15,610 nucleotides of DNA, from contig JAIDVZ010000145.1 in assembly GCA_029059365.1 (NCBI GenBank), forward strand, positions 1 through 15,610, written 5' to 3'. Position numbers and translations under genes: made by a program. Positions 8,420-15,554 of the stretch are shown piece by piece. The notes below the pieces were generated by a model. The model ran no database searches, was not told the DNA's origin, and worked only from the letters and a program-made list of their open reading frames with translations. Numbering within the stretch: the stretch's first letter is position 1; every line of letters starts with the position of its first letter. This DNA comes from Opitutales bacterium. GTDB taxonomy: Bacteria > Verrucomicrobiota > Verrucomicrobiia > Opitutales > JAIRKQ01.

Positions 8420-8469
8420 ATCAATGTAGCACTTTGCCCCTAGCTCAGGGTCATTGATAGCTATTTTTT
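8420..8469 (+). terminator. Possible intrinsic terminator after tsaD
   Basis: ATCAATG (8420-8426) pairs with CATTGAT (8452-8458), enclosing a smaller CCCT/AGGG helix. A T-rich run (8462-8468) follows. The position, about 50 bp past the tsaD stop, fits termination. The loop is large and the stem AT-rich, so confidence is modest. Confidence 0.4.
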
Positions 8470-8547
8470 ACAGAGTATATACTTTTTAGATTGTAAAAGG
8501 CGTAAATATCGATACATTACTTTCTCGCGTATAGGAGCAGTGGAATA

Positions 8548-10533
8548 ATGAGCAACAATAATCTAATCGTAGATCAAAGTTTAATTAGCAGCGCAGAGCA
8601 TCCTAACAATAATTCCAATATTCAGCAATCGGATTCAACAGGCCCTTCACCAAAATCCCATGGAATTGAGATAGGGAAATGGATAAAAGACCGAATTGTT
8701 GCCAAGCTACAGCAATACAACGAATCGGCAGGTGATGAAAATAATGTTATAAGAAATACAATTTCAGCGCTCATAAATAATAACCTTAGCACATCAGCAT
8801 TAGCTTGGGAACAGTTTAAGGCAATATTTGTTTTGATATACGCAGCATATGCGAGTCGTAAATCTCAATCAGCCTCAAATAGCTTTGTTTTGTCACAAGA
8901 GACACAAAATAATTCCCAAAATATCTCTGCCGAAGAAAGTATGGATACGATATCCAGCGATTCTGATCTACAGGAAGAAGATCAGAACGTTTCCGTAAAC
9001 CGTAGCATAAATATTTCTGAATCTGAGAAAGCTGAGCTTAAACAAAATGCTGTGACATTTTATGCAAGATTTGACAAGGTATCCGATAATGCCAAGGCTA
9101 TTTTCGGTCAATCTATGTTCGCCCGTGGGGCAAACAGATCAGGAATGGACAAATACGCGTTAAACTATGCAAATGGCGCACTAAATGCTGCAATAATTGT
9201 GGATAAGTTTCAAGGCATATCTGATTCAGGTGTACAAGAAATCGTTTTGGAACATCTCCCTCCAGCAATTCAGACCGTTATAAATAGCAACGGTATGGGT
9301 CTCATTGATGATAACTCATTCGAGGAATGTAATGGTTACCTGAATTCTGCAATATTTTATTGCCAATTTAATGAGCTCGACGAAAGTGTCAGAAACAGTG
9401 TCCAGGGAAAACTTTCTGGAGACGCGTTATCGATTGTAAAAGATGAAAAAGTGTTTGATAATTTTGACGATAACCAGCTCCAGGCAGCAACAGAAGTGGT
9501 GCACGATACGCTCTCTGAATTTCAGGAAAATGCCAGAAAAATTGCATCAAAATTCCGAGAAATTACCGGAGACAACGTGGGGCTGAAGCGAGAACTTGCA
9601 AAAAAACCTGAGGATCAAGACATACTGAGGATCCTCGAGGACATCATCAATAACCCAGAGGGAGAAGTTCTCAGTGATGCTGAGTATTTAGAAGTAAATA
9701 ATCGGCTAAATTCCCTAAGCATTCAACATAGGATATCAGGGTTGCACGAAACAGTTCAAGAAGCTATTAAGAAACCATTTATGCGGTATGGGAGAACTTT
9801 CCCAACTCGTATAGGCGATGCAGACTTCAATCAAATGAACGAGATGCTCAAAAAAGATGCGCCCATGGCTTCCCAATTTTACACGAGATTTTCACAGCTT
9901 CCGCAAGAGGTCCAAGAATTTGCTAAAGGTAGTTCTCCTTATATGCAACAAACTTTACGAGATATTGAAAATAAAGGAACCCTCAGTGAAGACCAGCACA
10001 AACAATCAACTGAAATACTGAATGCTCTTTCACTTAGGTGGGAATTTGATCATCTTTCTCCCAACAGTTTTGAGCCGCTTCTGCAACGTAGGTCCAACAG
10101 GCAATACACAAACGATGAGTTAAGAAGTATTCAAGAGAGGATTAAAAGTAATCTACGTAAGGAAATTAGTGAAAATGCTCAAACAGGAACGGACAGTATA
10201 ATTGCAGAAAAATTGCTTAACACCATAAGTAACCCAATATCTGTTGGTTTGAGCAATGATGAGTTTGAGCCGGTGAAGATAAAGTTAAGGCAGCTACGTA
10301 CGGGTGCGGAGGAAGCGGTACTGCGTGAACAAAAAGCAGAAGATAAAAAACCGCTTAATAGGGTGAAAAATGCTGTCTTAAATGTTATCTCAACTCTTAG
10401 TAAAAAATCAGACCCAAGCTCAAAATCTACCTCAACTGACAAAGTCTTCAGAAATTCTTCCTCAAAACGTGAAAAACCCCCTGAGACAAAACCGAATTCA
10501 AACCTTCCATTTGAAGATTTTGGACAATTTTAA
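8548..10533 (+). CDS. Alpha-helical repeat protein with Ser/Asn-rich N-terminus (661 aa)
   Basis: I do not recognise the family. AGGAG lies 10 bases before ATG 8548. Residues 1-38 are Ser/Asn/Gln-rich and probably disordered. A helical head follows (IGKWIKDRIVAKL at about 42-54 and WEQFKAIFVLIYAAYASR at about 87-104, hydrophobic but short), then an acidic Ser-rich spacer (about 105-160). From about 166 to 586 run roughly eight degenerate repeats of about 40-60 residues, for example FQGISDSGVQEIV, FNELDESVRNSV, FSQLPQEVQEFAK and GTLSEDQHKQSTEILNAL. Each is two or three helices with a hydrophobic, Leu-(Ser/Pro) and Leu-Asn-(Ala/Ser) pattern. The tail (about 590-661) is Lys/Ser/Pro-rich. Related repeats occur in the 5365-7287 product. 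Disordered polar ends around a helical solenoid are common in secreted interaction proteins, but that role is inference. Confidence 0.88.
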   Translation: MSNNNLIVDQSLISSAEHPNNNSNIQQSDSTGPSPKSHGIEIGKWIKDRIVAKLQQYNESAGDENNVIRNTISALINNNLSTSALAWEQFKAIFVLIYAAYASRKSQSASNSFVLSQETQNNSQNISAEESMDTISSDSDLQEEDQNVSVNRSINISESEKAELKQNAVTFYARFDKVSDNAKAIFGQSMFARGANRSGMDKYALNYANGALNAAIIVDKFQGISDSGVQEIVLEHLPPAIQTVINSNGMGLIDDNSFEECNGYLNSAIFYCQFNELDESVRNSVQGKLSGDALSIVKDEKVFDNFDDNQLQAATEVVHDTLSEFQENARKIASKFREITGDNVGLKRELAKKPEDQDILRILEDIINNPEGEVLSDAEYLEVNNRLNSLSIQHRISGLHETVQEAIKKPFMRYGRTFPTRIGDADFNQMNEMLKKDAPMASQFYTRFSQLPQEVQEFAKGSSPYMQQTLRDIENKGTLSEDQHKQSTEILNALSLRWEFDHLSPNSFEPLLQRRSNRQYTNDELRSIQERIKSNLRKEISENAQTGTDSIIAEKLLNTISNPISVGLSNDEFEPVKIKLRQLRTGAEEAVLREQKAEDKKPLNRVKNAVLNVISTLSKKSDPSSKSTSTDKVFRNSSSKREKPPETKPNSNLPFEDFGQF

Positions 10534-10556
10534 GCGCTTTGATTTCATCCAATCCC

Positions 10557-10573
10557 TGCACACGTGCATTTTT
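10557..10573 (+). terminator. Weak possible terminator after the helical-repeat gene
   Basis: The near-palindrome TGCACACGTGCA (10557-10568) can form a 4-bp stem with a 4-base loop and is followed at once by five T. It sits 24 bp past the stop codon and just before the tRNA promoter. The stem is short, so this is tentative. Confidence 0.3.
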
Positions 10574-10581
10574 AAAAAAGC

Positions 10582-10610
10582 TTGACTGGTGATTTTTTAA
10601 GCCGTATTAA
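10582..10610 (+). promoter_or_regulatory. Sigma-70-type promoter for tRNA-Gly
   Basis: TTGACT (10582-10587) and TATTAA (10605-10610) are separated by exactly 17 bp. The bases right after the -10 box are ACGGGGCCGGG, a GC-rich discriminator of the kind known from stable-RNA promoters under growth-rate or stringent control. The start would leave a leader of about 55 bases before the tRNA. The tag gene 69 bp after the tRNA could be read from the same promoter, since I see no terminator between them. Confidence 0.65.
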
Positions 10611-10671
10611 ACGGGGCCGGGTCAGTTCGGCTGAAAAATAAAGCGTCTTGTGATATTTTTATGCACGATTT

Positions 10672-10745
10672 GCGGGTATAGTTTAGCGGTAAAACATCTG
10701 CTTCCCAAGCAGGGGTCGGCGGTTCGATTCCGCCTACCCGCACCA
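10672..10745 (+). tRNA. tRNA-Gly (anticodon CCC)
   Basis: A full cloverleaf is visible. The acceptor arms GCGGGTA and TACCCGC pair perfectly; the D arm is GTTT/AAAC; the anticodon stem TCTGC/GCAGG (one T-G pair) encloses loop TTCCCAA with anticodon CCC; the T arm GGCGG/CCGCC encloses TTCGATT. Discriminator A is followed by an encoded CCA (10743-10745). It reads GGG glycine codons. No intron or disruption is seen. Confidence 0.97.
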
Positions 10746-10814
10746 TGTGAGAGTGGGTTAAAGTGCGGAGATGCGGTCTATGTGTAGTGATTTTGAAAAA
10801 ATCCGTGAGGCTCC

Positions 10815-11390
10815 ATGAAACAGGAAGATTTCTCGATACCAAGGTGCAAGTGGGTTAATTTAAAGAACCCGCTTTATATCGATTATCACGACTCCAATTG
10901 GGGTATTCCGGAGCACAATGATGGCAAGTTGTTTGAATTACTGCTTTTGGAAAACTTTCAAGCTGGGCTGTCCTGGGAATGTGTGTTGAACAAGTGGGAA
11001 AATTTCCGGTCATCTTTTGACAATTTTGATGTCAACAAAATTGCGAATTATGATGAAGTGAAATACTTGGAGTTGCTCACGAACCCCGGGATTATCCGCA
11101 ATAGATTGAAAATAAATGCAGTCATCGAAAATGCGAAAATTTTCAAACAGATTCAAGCAAAATATGGTTCGTTTGGCACCTACATTTGGGGATTTACAGA
11201 CAATCAAGTCATTTTCGAAGAGTACACATTACGTACGACATCACCGTTATCTGATACTATCTCAAGAGACCTGAGAAAGCATGGGATGAAATTTGTGGGT
11301 TCAAGCATCATTTACGCTTATTTACAGGCCATCGGCATAATCAACGGTCATGGCAAAGAATGTCACTTATATCATAAAAATATAATTTGA
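10815..11390 (+). CDS. tag: DNA-3-methyladenine glycosylase I
   Basis: Tag removes 3-methyladenine from alkylated DNA as the first step of base excision repair. The 191-residue length is typical. It shows the family order CKWV, YHDSNWGIP (His25), LLENFQAGLSW (Glu46 and Trp54, matching E. coli Glu38 and Trp46), NPGIIRNRLKI, KFVGSSIIYAYLQAIGIINGH and a final GHGKECH. Cys11, His25, His179 and Cys183 correspond to the four zinc ligands of the E. coli enzyme, with the same His-x3-Cys spacing. GAGG lies 4 bases before the ATG. It follows tRNA-Gly by 69 bp in the same direction and is convergent with the minus-strand gene starting its stop at 11497. The protein appears intact and is an ordinary repair gene among unusual neighbours. 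Confidence 0.95.
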   Translation: MKQEDFSIPRCKWVNLKNPLYIDYHDSNWGIPEHNDGKLFELLLLENFQAGLSWECVLNKWENFRSSFDNFDVNKIANYDEVKYLELLTNPGIIRNRLKINAVIENAKIFKQIQAKYGSFGTYIWGFTDNQVIFEEYTLRTTSPLSDTISRDLRKHGMKFVGSSIIYAYLQAIGIINGHGKECHLYHKNII

Positions 11391-11496
11391 TTCTTGTTTT
11401 AGCCTCTCGGGTTATAAAAACACTCGTTTCTGCCAGCATGATTCCTGACAAATTAGTAGATATCTAAATGTAATATTTCGCGAAATAGCCCTAATT

Positions 11497-12813
11497 TTAG
11501 CCAAATATTTTTTTAAGCTCAATGGTTAAATTATATTCATGAACTTCTTCGTTAATTGTGTATTTTCCCTTAATAGTTGCATGTTCGGGATCGTCCTGAA
11601 TGCCAAATATTGCGGGATTTTCCAAAAAAATGTCCTTGGCACCATCGTGCGACAAACGAAAATTAATTCCATTAATCATCAATTTTGCATTACTCAGACC
11701 TGATCCTTCTACCGAAATAACTTTTTCTATCCCAATAAATGATGTAAAATTGGTCGTTATGAAAGAGGCAAGAGGCATCCCTTGCGGTGGAATATAGGCC
11801 GAACAAATATCATATTCTTGGTTTAGTAAATCACTTACTTTGGCTATATAAGTACCATTATATTCTTTACCTTGACTGTGGCGCCAATGACACTTAATTT
11901 CGACCAATTCAGGTTTGTTTTCGACTGGATACAAAGAACAACTAGTGGTTTTAAAAAATTGACCAGATGTGCCGAAGTACATGTTTCCTTTATGAGTAAT
12001 TGTAAATTTTACCTCATTTTGTAGAAGGTTACCTGAATACATTTCATTTGCACAAATGACTCTGATGTGCCTTGCCTCGGGCAAGGCATCATTTGCAATT
12101 AGTAAAGTTTCAGGATTCATACCATTAGCTATAGTTTTGTTACCCTTTTTTTGTTGTAACACATCGCTTTTTTTAACTTGATACGAGAATGGTATTCGAG
12201 TACCAAATTTTTGGTATTCTCCGTTGACTTTCACAAATTCACTGCCTTTGCCAAAAGACAGTGTGACATTCTGTACATTAAAACGTTCTCCATCTATACA
12301 AAGCGAAGAAATATCTCCATCACGATTTATGTAAAACTTTGGATCATTTTCTGGATTTTGGTCATTTTTGGCTACAAAAACGGCCTCTTTTTGTGGAAAC
12401 AAAACCCCATTTTTTTCAAAAAATTCTTTAGGCCTGTATATAAAATAGTTTCCAGTTGATACTTTTTTTAAAATATCGTTCATGTTTAATGAGAATCGTA
12501 TGCAATCAAGCAGGCCCGGACTGTGTATGTTATTAAATGTGGAACATAGGTTCTTCCAAGTTATGTCCAAAGCAGTATTCATGCTCTCGACACTTTTATT
12601 ACCGTTTTGAGCGTCAGACTGTTCAGCACACCTCTGGGAGAGACCCGTATTAACAATCTTACTAGCAACCCAGCAAGCAAATTGCAGTATCCATATGCAT
12701 ATTATACTTAATCCTGCCCAATTTAGGTGCGGTCCATCAGGTCCGAGTGTGGCCCCATTAGCATCGTGTTTTATTTCATGATATTGTTGTGTTTGAGGAT
12801 CTTTAACACTCAT
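11497..12813 (-). CDS. Tandem beta-module repeat protein with membrane-like head (438 aa)
   Basis: The function is unknown. I choose ATG at 12813 rather than 12840 because GGAG lies 8 bases before it and the sibling gene keeps this ATG and GGAG, whereas the upstream ATG is GTG there; the new start (MSVKDP) also resembles those of the plus-strand paralogs. The head includes HLNWAGLS followed by a strongly hydrophobic stretch to CWVASKIV (about residues 31-54), long enough to span a membrane, then ALDITWKNLC and a LDCIRFSLNM helix. Three modules follow at about 128-231 (PKEFFEKNGVLFP to KKSDVLQQKKGNK), 232-345 (LLIANDALP to AKVSDLLNQ) and 346-438 (MPLASFITTN to the end). Its first 60 or so codons are nearly identical to those of the gene at 12869-15112, which lies upstream on the same strand with a 55-bp gap, suggesting an operon. 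Confidence 0.87.
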   Translation of the reverse strand: MSVKDPQTQQYHEIKHDANGATLGPDGPHLNWAGLSIICIWILQFACWVASKIVNTGLSQRCAEQSDAQNGNKSVESMNTALDITWKNLCSTFNNIHSPGLLDCIRFSLNMNDILKKVSTGNYFIYRPKEFFEKNGVLFPQKEAVFVAKNDQNPENDPKFYINRDGDISSLCIDGERFNVQNVTLSFGKGSEFVKVNGEYQKFGTRIPFSYQVKKSDVLQQKKGNKTIANGMNPETLLIANDALPEARHIRVICANEMYSGNLLQNEVKFTITHKGNMYFGTSGQFFKTTSCSLYPVENKPELVEIKCHWRHSQGKEYNGTYIAKVSDLLNQEYDICSAYIPPQGMPLASFITTNFTSFIGIEKVISVEGSGLSNAKLMINGINFRLSHDGAKDIFLENPAIFGIQDDPEHATIKGKYTINEEVHEYNLTIELKKIFG

Positions 12814-12857
12814 ACTGTTTTCTCCATCCGTATTCACCATCGGTTTTTAATAAACCG
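12630..12857 (-). repeat. Duplicated leader and head DNA, copy 1
   Basis: It aligns without gaps to 14929-15156 (offset 2299), covering the leader hairpin, the ribosome binding site and about the first 60 codons. It includes a stretch of nearly 60 identical bases over the hydrophobic segment. Beyond this block the two genes diverge quickly. Confidence 0.85.
12841..12857 (-). promoter_or_regulatory. Leader hairpin upstream of the 12813 start
   Basis: The 17-base inverted repeat has stem CGGTTT/AAACCG and a 5-base loop, and lies 27 bp before the chosen ATG. The same position before the sibling gene (15140-15156) has a related inverted repeat in which a G-C pair is replaced by A-T, so pairing is kept. 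It may be an RNA hairpin in the 5' leader or a protein binding site. Confidence 0.45.
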
Positions 12858-12868
12858 ACAACTGCGAG

Positions 12869-15112
12869 CTATACTAAATCTCCAAGATCAACATAAAACG
12901 ATTCTTCATGTATTTGAGATGGATTGCTATCATCAGTCCATTGTGCCTTGATAATGGCGTGTCTATGGTCATTTGTAATGGCAAATATTTGAGGATTTTT
13001 TAGAAATTTCGAACTTGGATTGTGAGAGAGATCTTTTAAATTTTCGCCAAAAGCATAAGAAAAAGTTGCATTGTTTTTATTGCGTATAATTTTGAACCGT
13101 ACGCGCTGATTGTTATGTACCGCTTTTAGCTCTCTGGAAACCGTTTGATTTTGTCCAACATCCCACTTAACAATTTTATCTAATCGCTTCAGAAATTCAT
13201 CCAACTCCATCCCTTTCGAAGATTCATTCGAATTAATCTTCTCTTTATCGTCAACTTTCACTTTTGGTGCATCGCTCAGTACCTGCTGTATACGCATATT
13301 ATGTAGACCAACATTACATGAAAAAGGTGTAGATGTGTCGTTATTAGATTTGTCGCAATATGTCCCAGTGATAATGCCTGACTTCAAATCGGTTCTTTTT
13401 ATCTTAACATTTTGTGCTTCAACGAAAGAATCGGGGCTGTTTCCCCAGCCAATACGAATTGTATTGCCTTCGGCTATCTGTATGCTTTTGATTCTTTTAG
13501 GATTCGCGTCGCTTACATCGAAAGAAAAATTACAATTAGAATCTAGGCTCGAAAAATTACCTTCTTTCAAATGTTCAAGAAAATCTCGCTCTCCCGTTGC
13601 CTCGTACGAATCGGCTTCAATTTGCCGTGTTTGTTCTATGTTAACTGTAATTAAACCTTCAACAAGACGAGGATTTTCATAATACCTACGCGGATCTAGA
13701 TCTTTGAAATAGCACCATGGCCGTATATTATACTTACATTTAATGCTGAGCTGCTTTTTTTCTGGTTCAAAGTCCAGATGAACATAGCTTAAATCATACC
13801 AAGCATCGGTTCCAGCCAATTGTGCATAAAATTTTCCATCATGATCGATTTTTATTTTGATTCCTTTGTTAGTCTCTTCTTCATCGTCTTCATCTTCGTC
13901 ACAGGCCTCTATAATCGTAACCTGTCCTTCTTTGGGCAGCATCTTGTTTTTCTGTAGAAATTCATTATGTTCGGAATCAGGAATTGATATTGTGTAATTT
14001 TTAAGGTCATCCTTCTTGATCTTACCGGAAAAATTTTTCCACCTACATTCATTACTACAATATTCACCTGTAATTTTCACGTTTCCTTGCTCATCATCCG
14101 CAAGCTTGATGTTTCGCGTGAAATAACAGGTTGAGGGACAATTATTCCATCCATCTTTCCCTAAAAATACACGACCGTCCTCTATATAAAAACAATAGTC
14201 CTGCTTCGCATCTTTAACTTTCGTATCTCCCCATTCTTCTATCGTTATTTTAGAAAATAATCGCTTTATATTGGCAGTAGGAATATTGTGCTCTTCCAGG
14301 TAGGAAATTTTCGGATGTTCTTCCCAGATCAGATCTTTCTTGTTGATTGTACAAGTTTTTTTCTGCTTAAAAAATTCCCCAGGCTTAGAAATTTTATAAC
14401 TCAAGGTTAATTGTTCATCGTCGTTAGGAATCGGAAATATTTTAACATCGCTACATTTATCATAAATACCACGATCATCACAATCGCTATATTCATTATG
14501 ATCGCTACAATCATCATTCTTGGTACGATTTGTTTCTTTTGTTGTTTTACTACTAAGCACATGGACACCGAGAGGCTCGTAAGGACCCGATTCTATCTTA
14601 AATCGATCATTTTGATCATTTGAAGAAATATAGAACTTGAAATAATAATTTTCTCTCGAAAGATCATGTGATTTACACAAATAATCCAAGAGAGAAATAC
14701 CTTTTTCGGGGATCTCATTGGAACCATTAACAGCGTAATGTATGCTGCCGAGCATATTTCGTGAAAATCGTATACAATCAAACGGGCCTAGACCGTACTC
14801 GTACATTCTATTAAATATGGAGCATTGATTCTTCCAAGTTGTATCCAAAGCATCATTCATGCTCTCGATACTTTTATCACCATCTTGAACACTATTACTA
14901 CCGTTTTGAACATCAGATTGCTTAATACGCCTCTGGGAGAGGCCTGTATTAACAATCTTACTGGCAACCCAGCAAGCAAATTGCAGTATCCATATGCATA
15001 TTATACTTAATCCTGCCCAATATAAGTGCGGTCCATCAGGTCCGAGTGTAGCCCTATTGGCATCGCACTTTATTTCACGATATTGTTGTGTTTGAGGATC
15101 TTTAACATCCAT
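12869..15112 (-). CDS. Large tandem beta-module repeat protein with membrane-like head (747 aa)
   Basis: This is the longest family member; its function is unknown. The start at 15112 is chosen as for its sibling (GGAG 8 bases upstream, MDVKDP; the alternative at 15139 is GTG). The head has HLYWAGLS and a hydrophobic segment at about 31-54, then ALDTTWKNQC and FDCIRFSRNM. It carries a 7-residue insertion (SNSVQDGD region) relative to its sibling that looks like a short tandem duplication. Five diverged modules cover about 138-265, 268-378 (ISYLEEHNIP, VKITGEYC), 382-500 (NEFLQKNKMLP), 508-612 and 634-747 (LDEFLKRLDK to VDLGDLV). Module 1 contains an Asp/Cys/His-rich insert (about 200-223) and module 3 an unbroken acidic run (about 405-413). 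There is no classical signal peptide. It is probably the first gene of a two-gene unit with 11497-12813. Confidence 0.88.
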   Translation of the reverse strand: MDVKDPQTQQYREIKCDANRATLGPDGPHLYWAGLSIICIWILQFACWVASKIVNTGLSQRRIKQSDVQNGSNSVQDGDKSIESMNDALDTTWKNQCSIFNRMYEYGLGPFDCIRFSRNMLGSIHYAVNGSNEIPEKGISLLDYLCKSHDLSRENYYFKFYISSNDQNDRFKIESGPYEPLGVHVLSSKTTKETNRTKNDDCSDHNEYSDCDDRGIYDKCSDVKIFPIPNDDEQLTLSYKISKPGEFFKQKKTCTINKKDLIWEEHPKISYLEEHNIPTANIKRLFSKITIEEWGDTKVKDAKQDYCFYIEDGRVFLGKDGWNNCPSTCYFTRNIKLADDEQGNVKITGEYCSNECRWKNFSGKIKKDDLKNYTISIPDSEHNEFLQKNKMLPKEGQVTIIEACDEDEDDEEETNKGIKIKIDHDGKFYAQLAGTDAWYDLSYVHLDFEPEKKQLSIKCKYNIRPWCYFKDLDPRRYYENPRLVEGLITVNIEQTRQIEADSYEATGERDFLEHLKEGNFSSLDSNCNFSFDVSDANPKRIKSIQIAEGNTIRIGWGNSPDSFVEAQNVKIKRTDLKSGIITGTYCDKSNNDTSTPFSCNVGLHNMRIQQVLSDAPKVKVDDKEKINSNESSKGMELDEFLKRLDKIVKWDVGQNQTVSRELKAVHNNQRVRFKIIRNKNNATFSYAFGENLKDLSHNPSSKFLKNPQIFAITNDHRHAIIKAQWTDDSNPSQIHEESFYVDLGDLV

Positions 15113-15156
15113 ACTGTTTTCTCCATCCGTACTCACCACCAGTTCTCAATAAACTG
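14929..15156 (-). repeat. Duplicated leader and head DNA, copy 2
   Basis: This is the partner of 12630-12857. The similarity ends in the leader just past the inverted repeat, so promoter regions further upstream are not shared. Confidence 0.85.
15140..15156 (-). promoter_or_regulatory. Leader hairpin upstream of the 15112 start
   Basis: The inverted repeat CAGTT/AACTG (17 bases including the loop) lies 27 bp before the ATG at 15112. It is the counterpart of 12841-12857 with one compensating base-pair change and one lost inner pair. Confidence 0.4.
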
Positions 15157-15554
15157 ACAACTGCAGATGATTGTAATATTTAATACATGTCTTGTAAATT
15201 CAAAAAGTAATCCCTTATCTTAAGAAGATTGACAGTTTAGAAATTTTGAACACCTCGGATAGAGAGCATGGAAAAACAGTTGATATTTGTTTTTATTCTA
15301 TTTATTGCTACCTCACAAACCACTTGACGCGCATCATACCGACAAACCTTGGCTAAAACGCCTGCATTACTCCCTCAAGATAATCTTCACTATCCAATTG
15401 AAGATCATTTTCAATGAGTTCTTAAAACGATAGTGTGCCGAAAAGAATACTAATCTAGCGGTATGAAAGATATTTTTGTGGAACTTTTGTGTGCTTCCCA
15501 CTTTCCATCGAAAAATCTATCAGAAAATCTATAACGAGGATACGTGTCTCAAAA
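15157..15554. other. 398-bp gene-free stretch
   Basis: This region lies between the leader of the 15112 gene and the end of the partial right-edge gene. It must hold the promoter for the minus-strand pair, but I see no convincing -35/-10 pair; TTGAAT on the minus strand near 15200 with AT-rich sequence beyond it is a weak possibility. Apart from one very short hydrophobic ORF (15268-15327, plus strand) I see no gene, tRNA or clear terminator. Confidence 0.6.
15268..15327 (+). other. Possible 19-residue hydrophobic micro-ORF
   Basis: ATG 15268 follows GATAGAGAG and opens MEKQLIFVFILFIATSQTT before TGA. A charged start and a hydrophobic core look like a signal peptide or a small membrane peptide, or the stump of a decayed gene. 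Short ORFs like this arise by chance in AT-rich DNA, so support is weak. Confidence 0.15.

Noticed and set aside
10672..10745. tRNA-Gly as an integration site for a genomic island
   Set aside because: I could not find a second copy of the tRNA 3' end in the window, and no integrase gene is present.
11474..11487. Perfect palindrome TATTTCGCGAAATA as terminator between tag and the convergent gene
   Set aside because: It has no loop and no adjacent T run in either direction; it could be a binding site but nothing else supports that.
12814..12840. Start of the 438-residue protein at ATG 12840
   Set aside because: The sibling has GTG at this place, while the ATG 27 bp downstream with GGAG before it is conserved in both genes.
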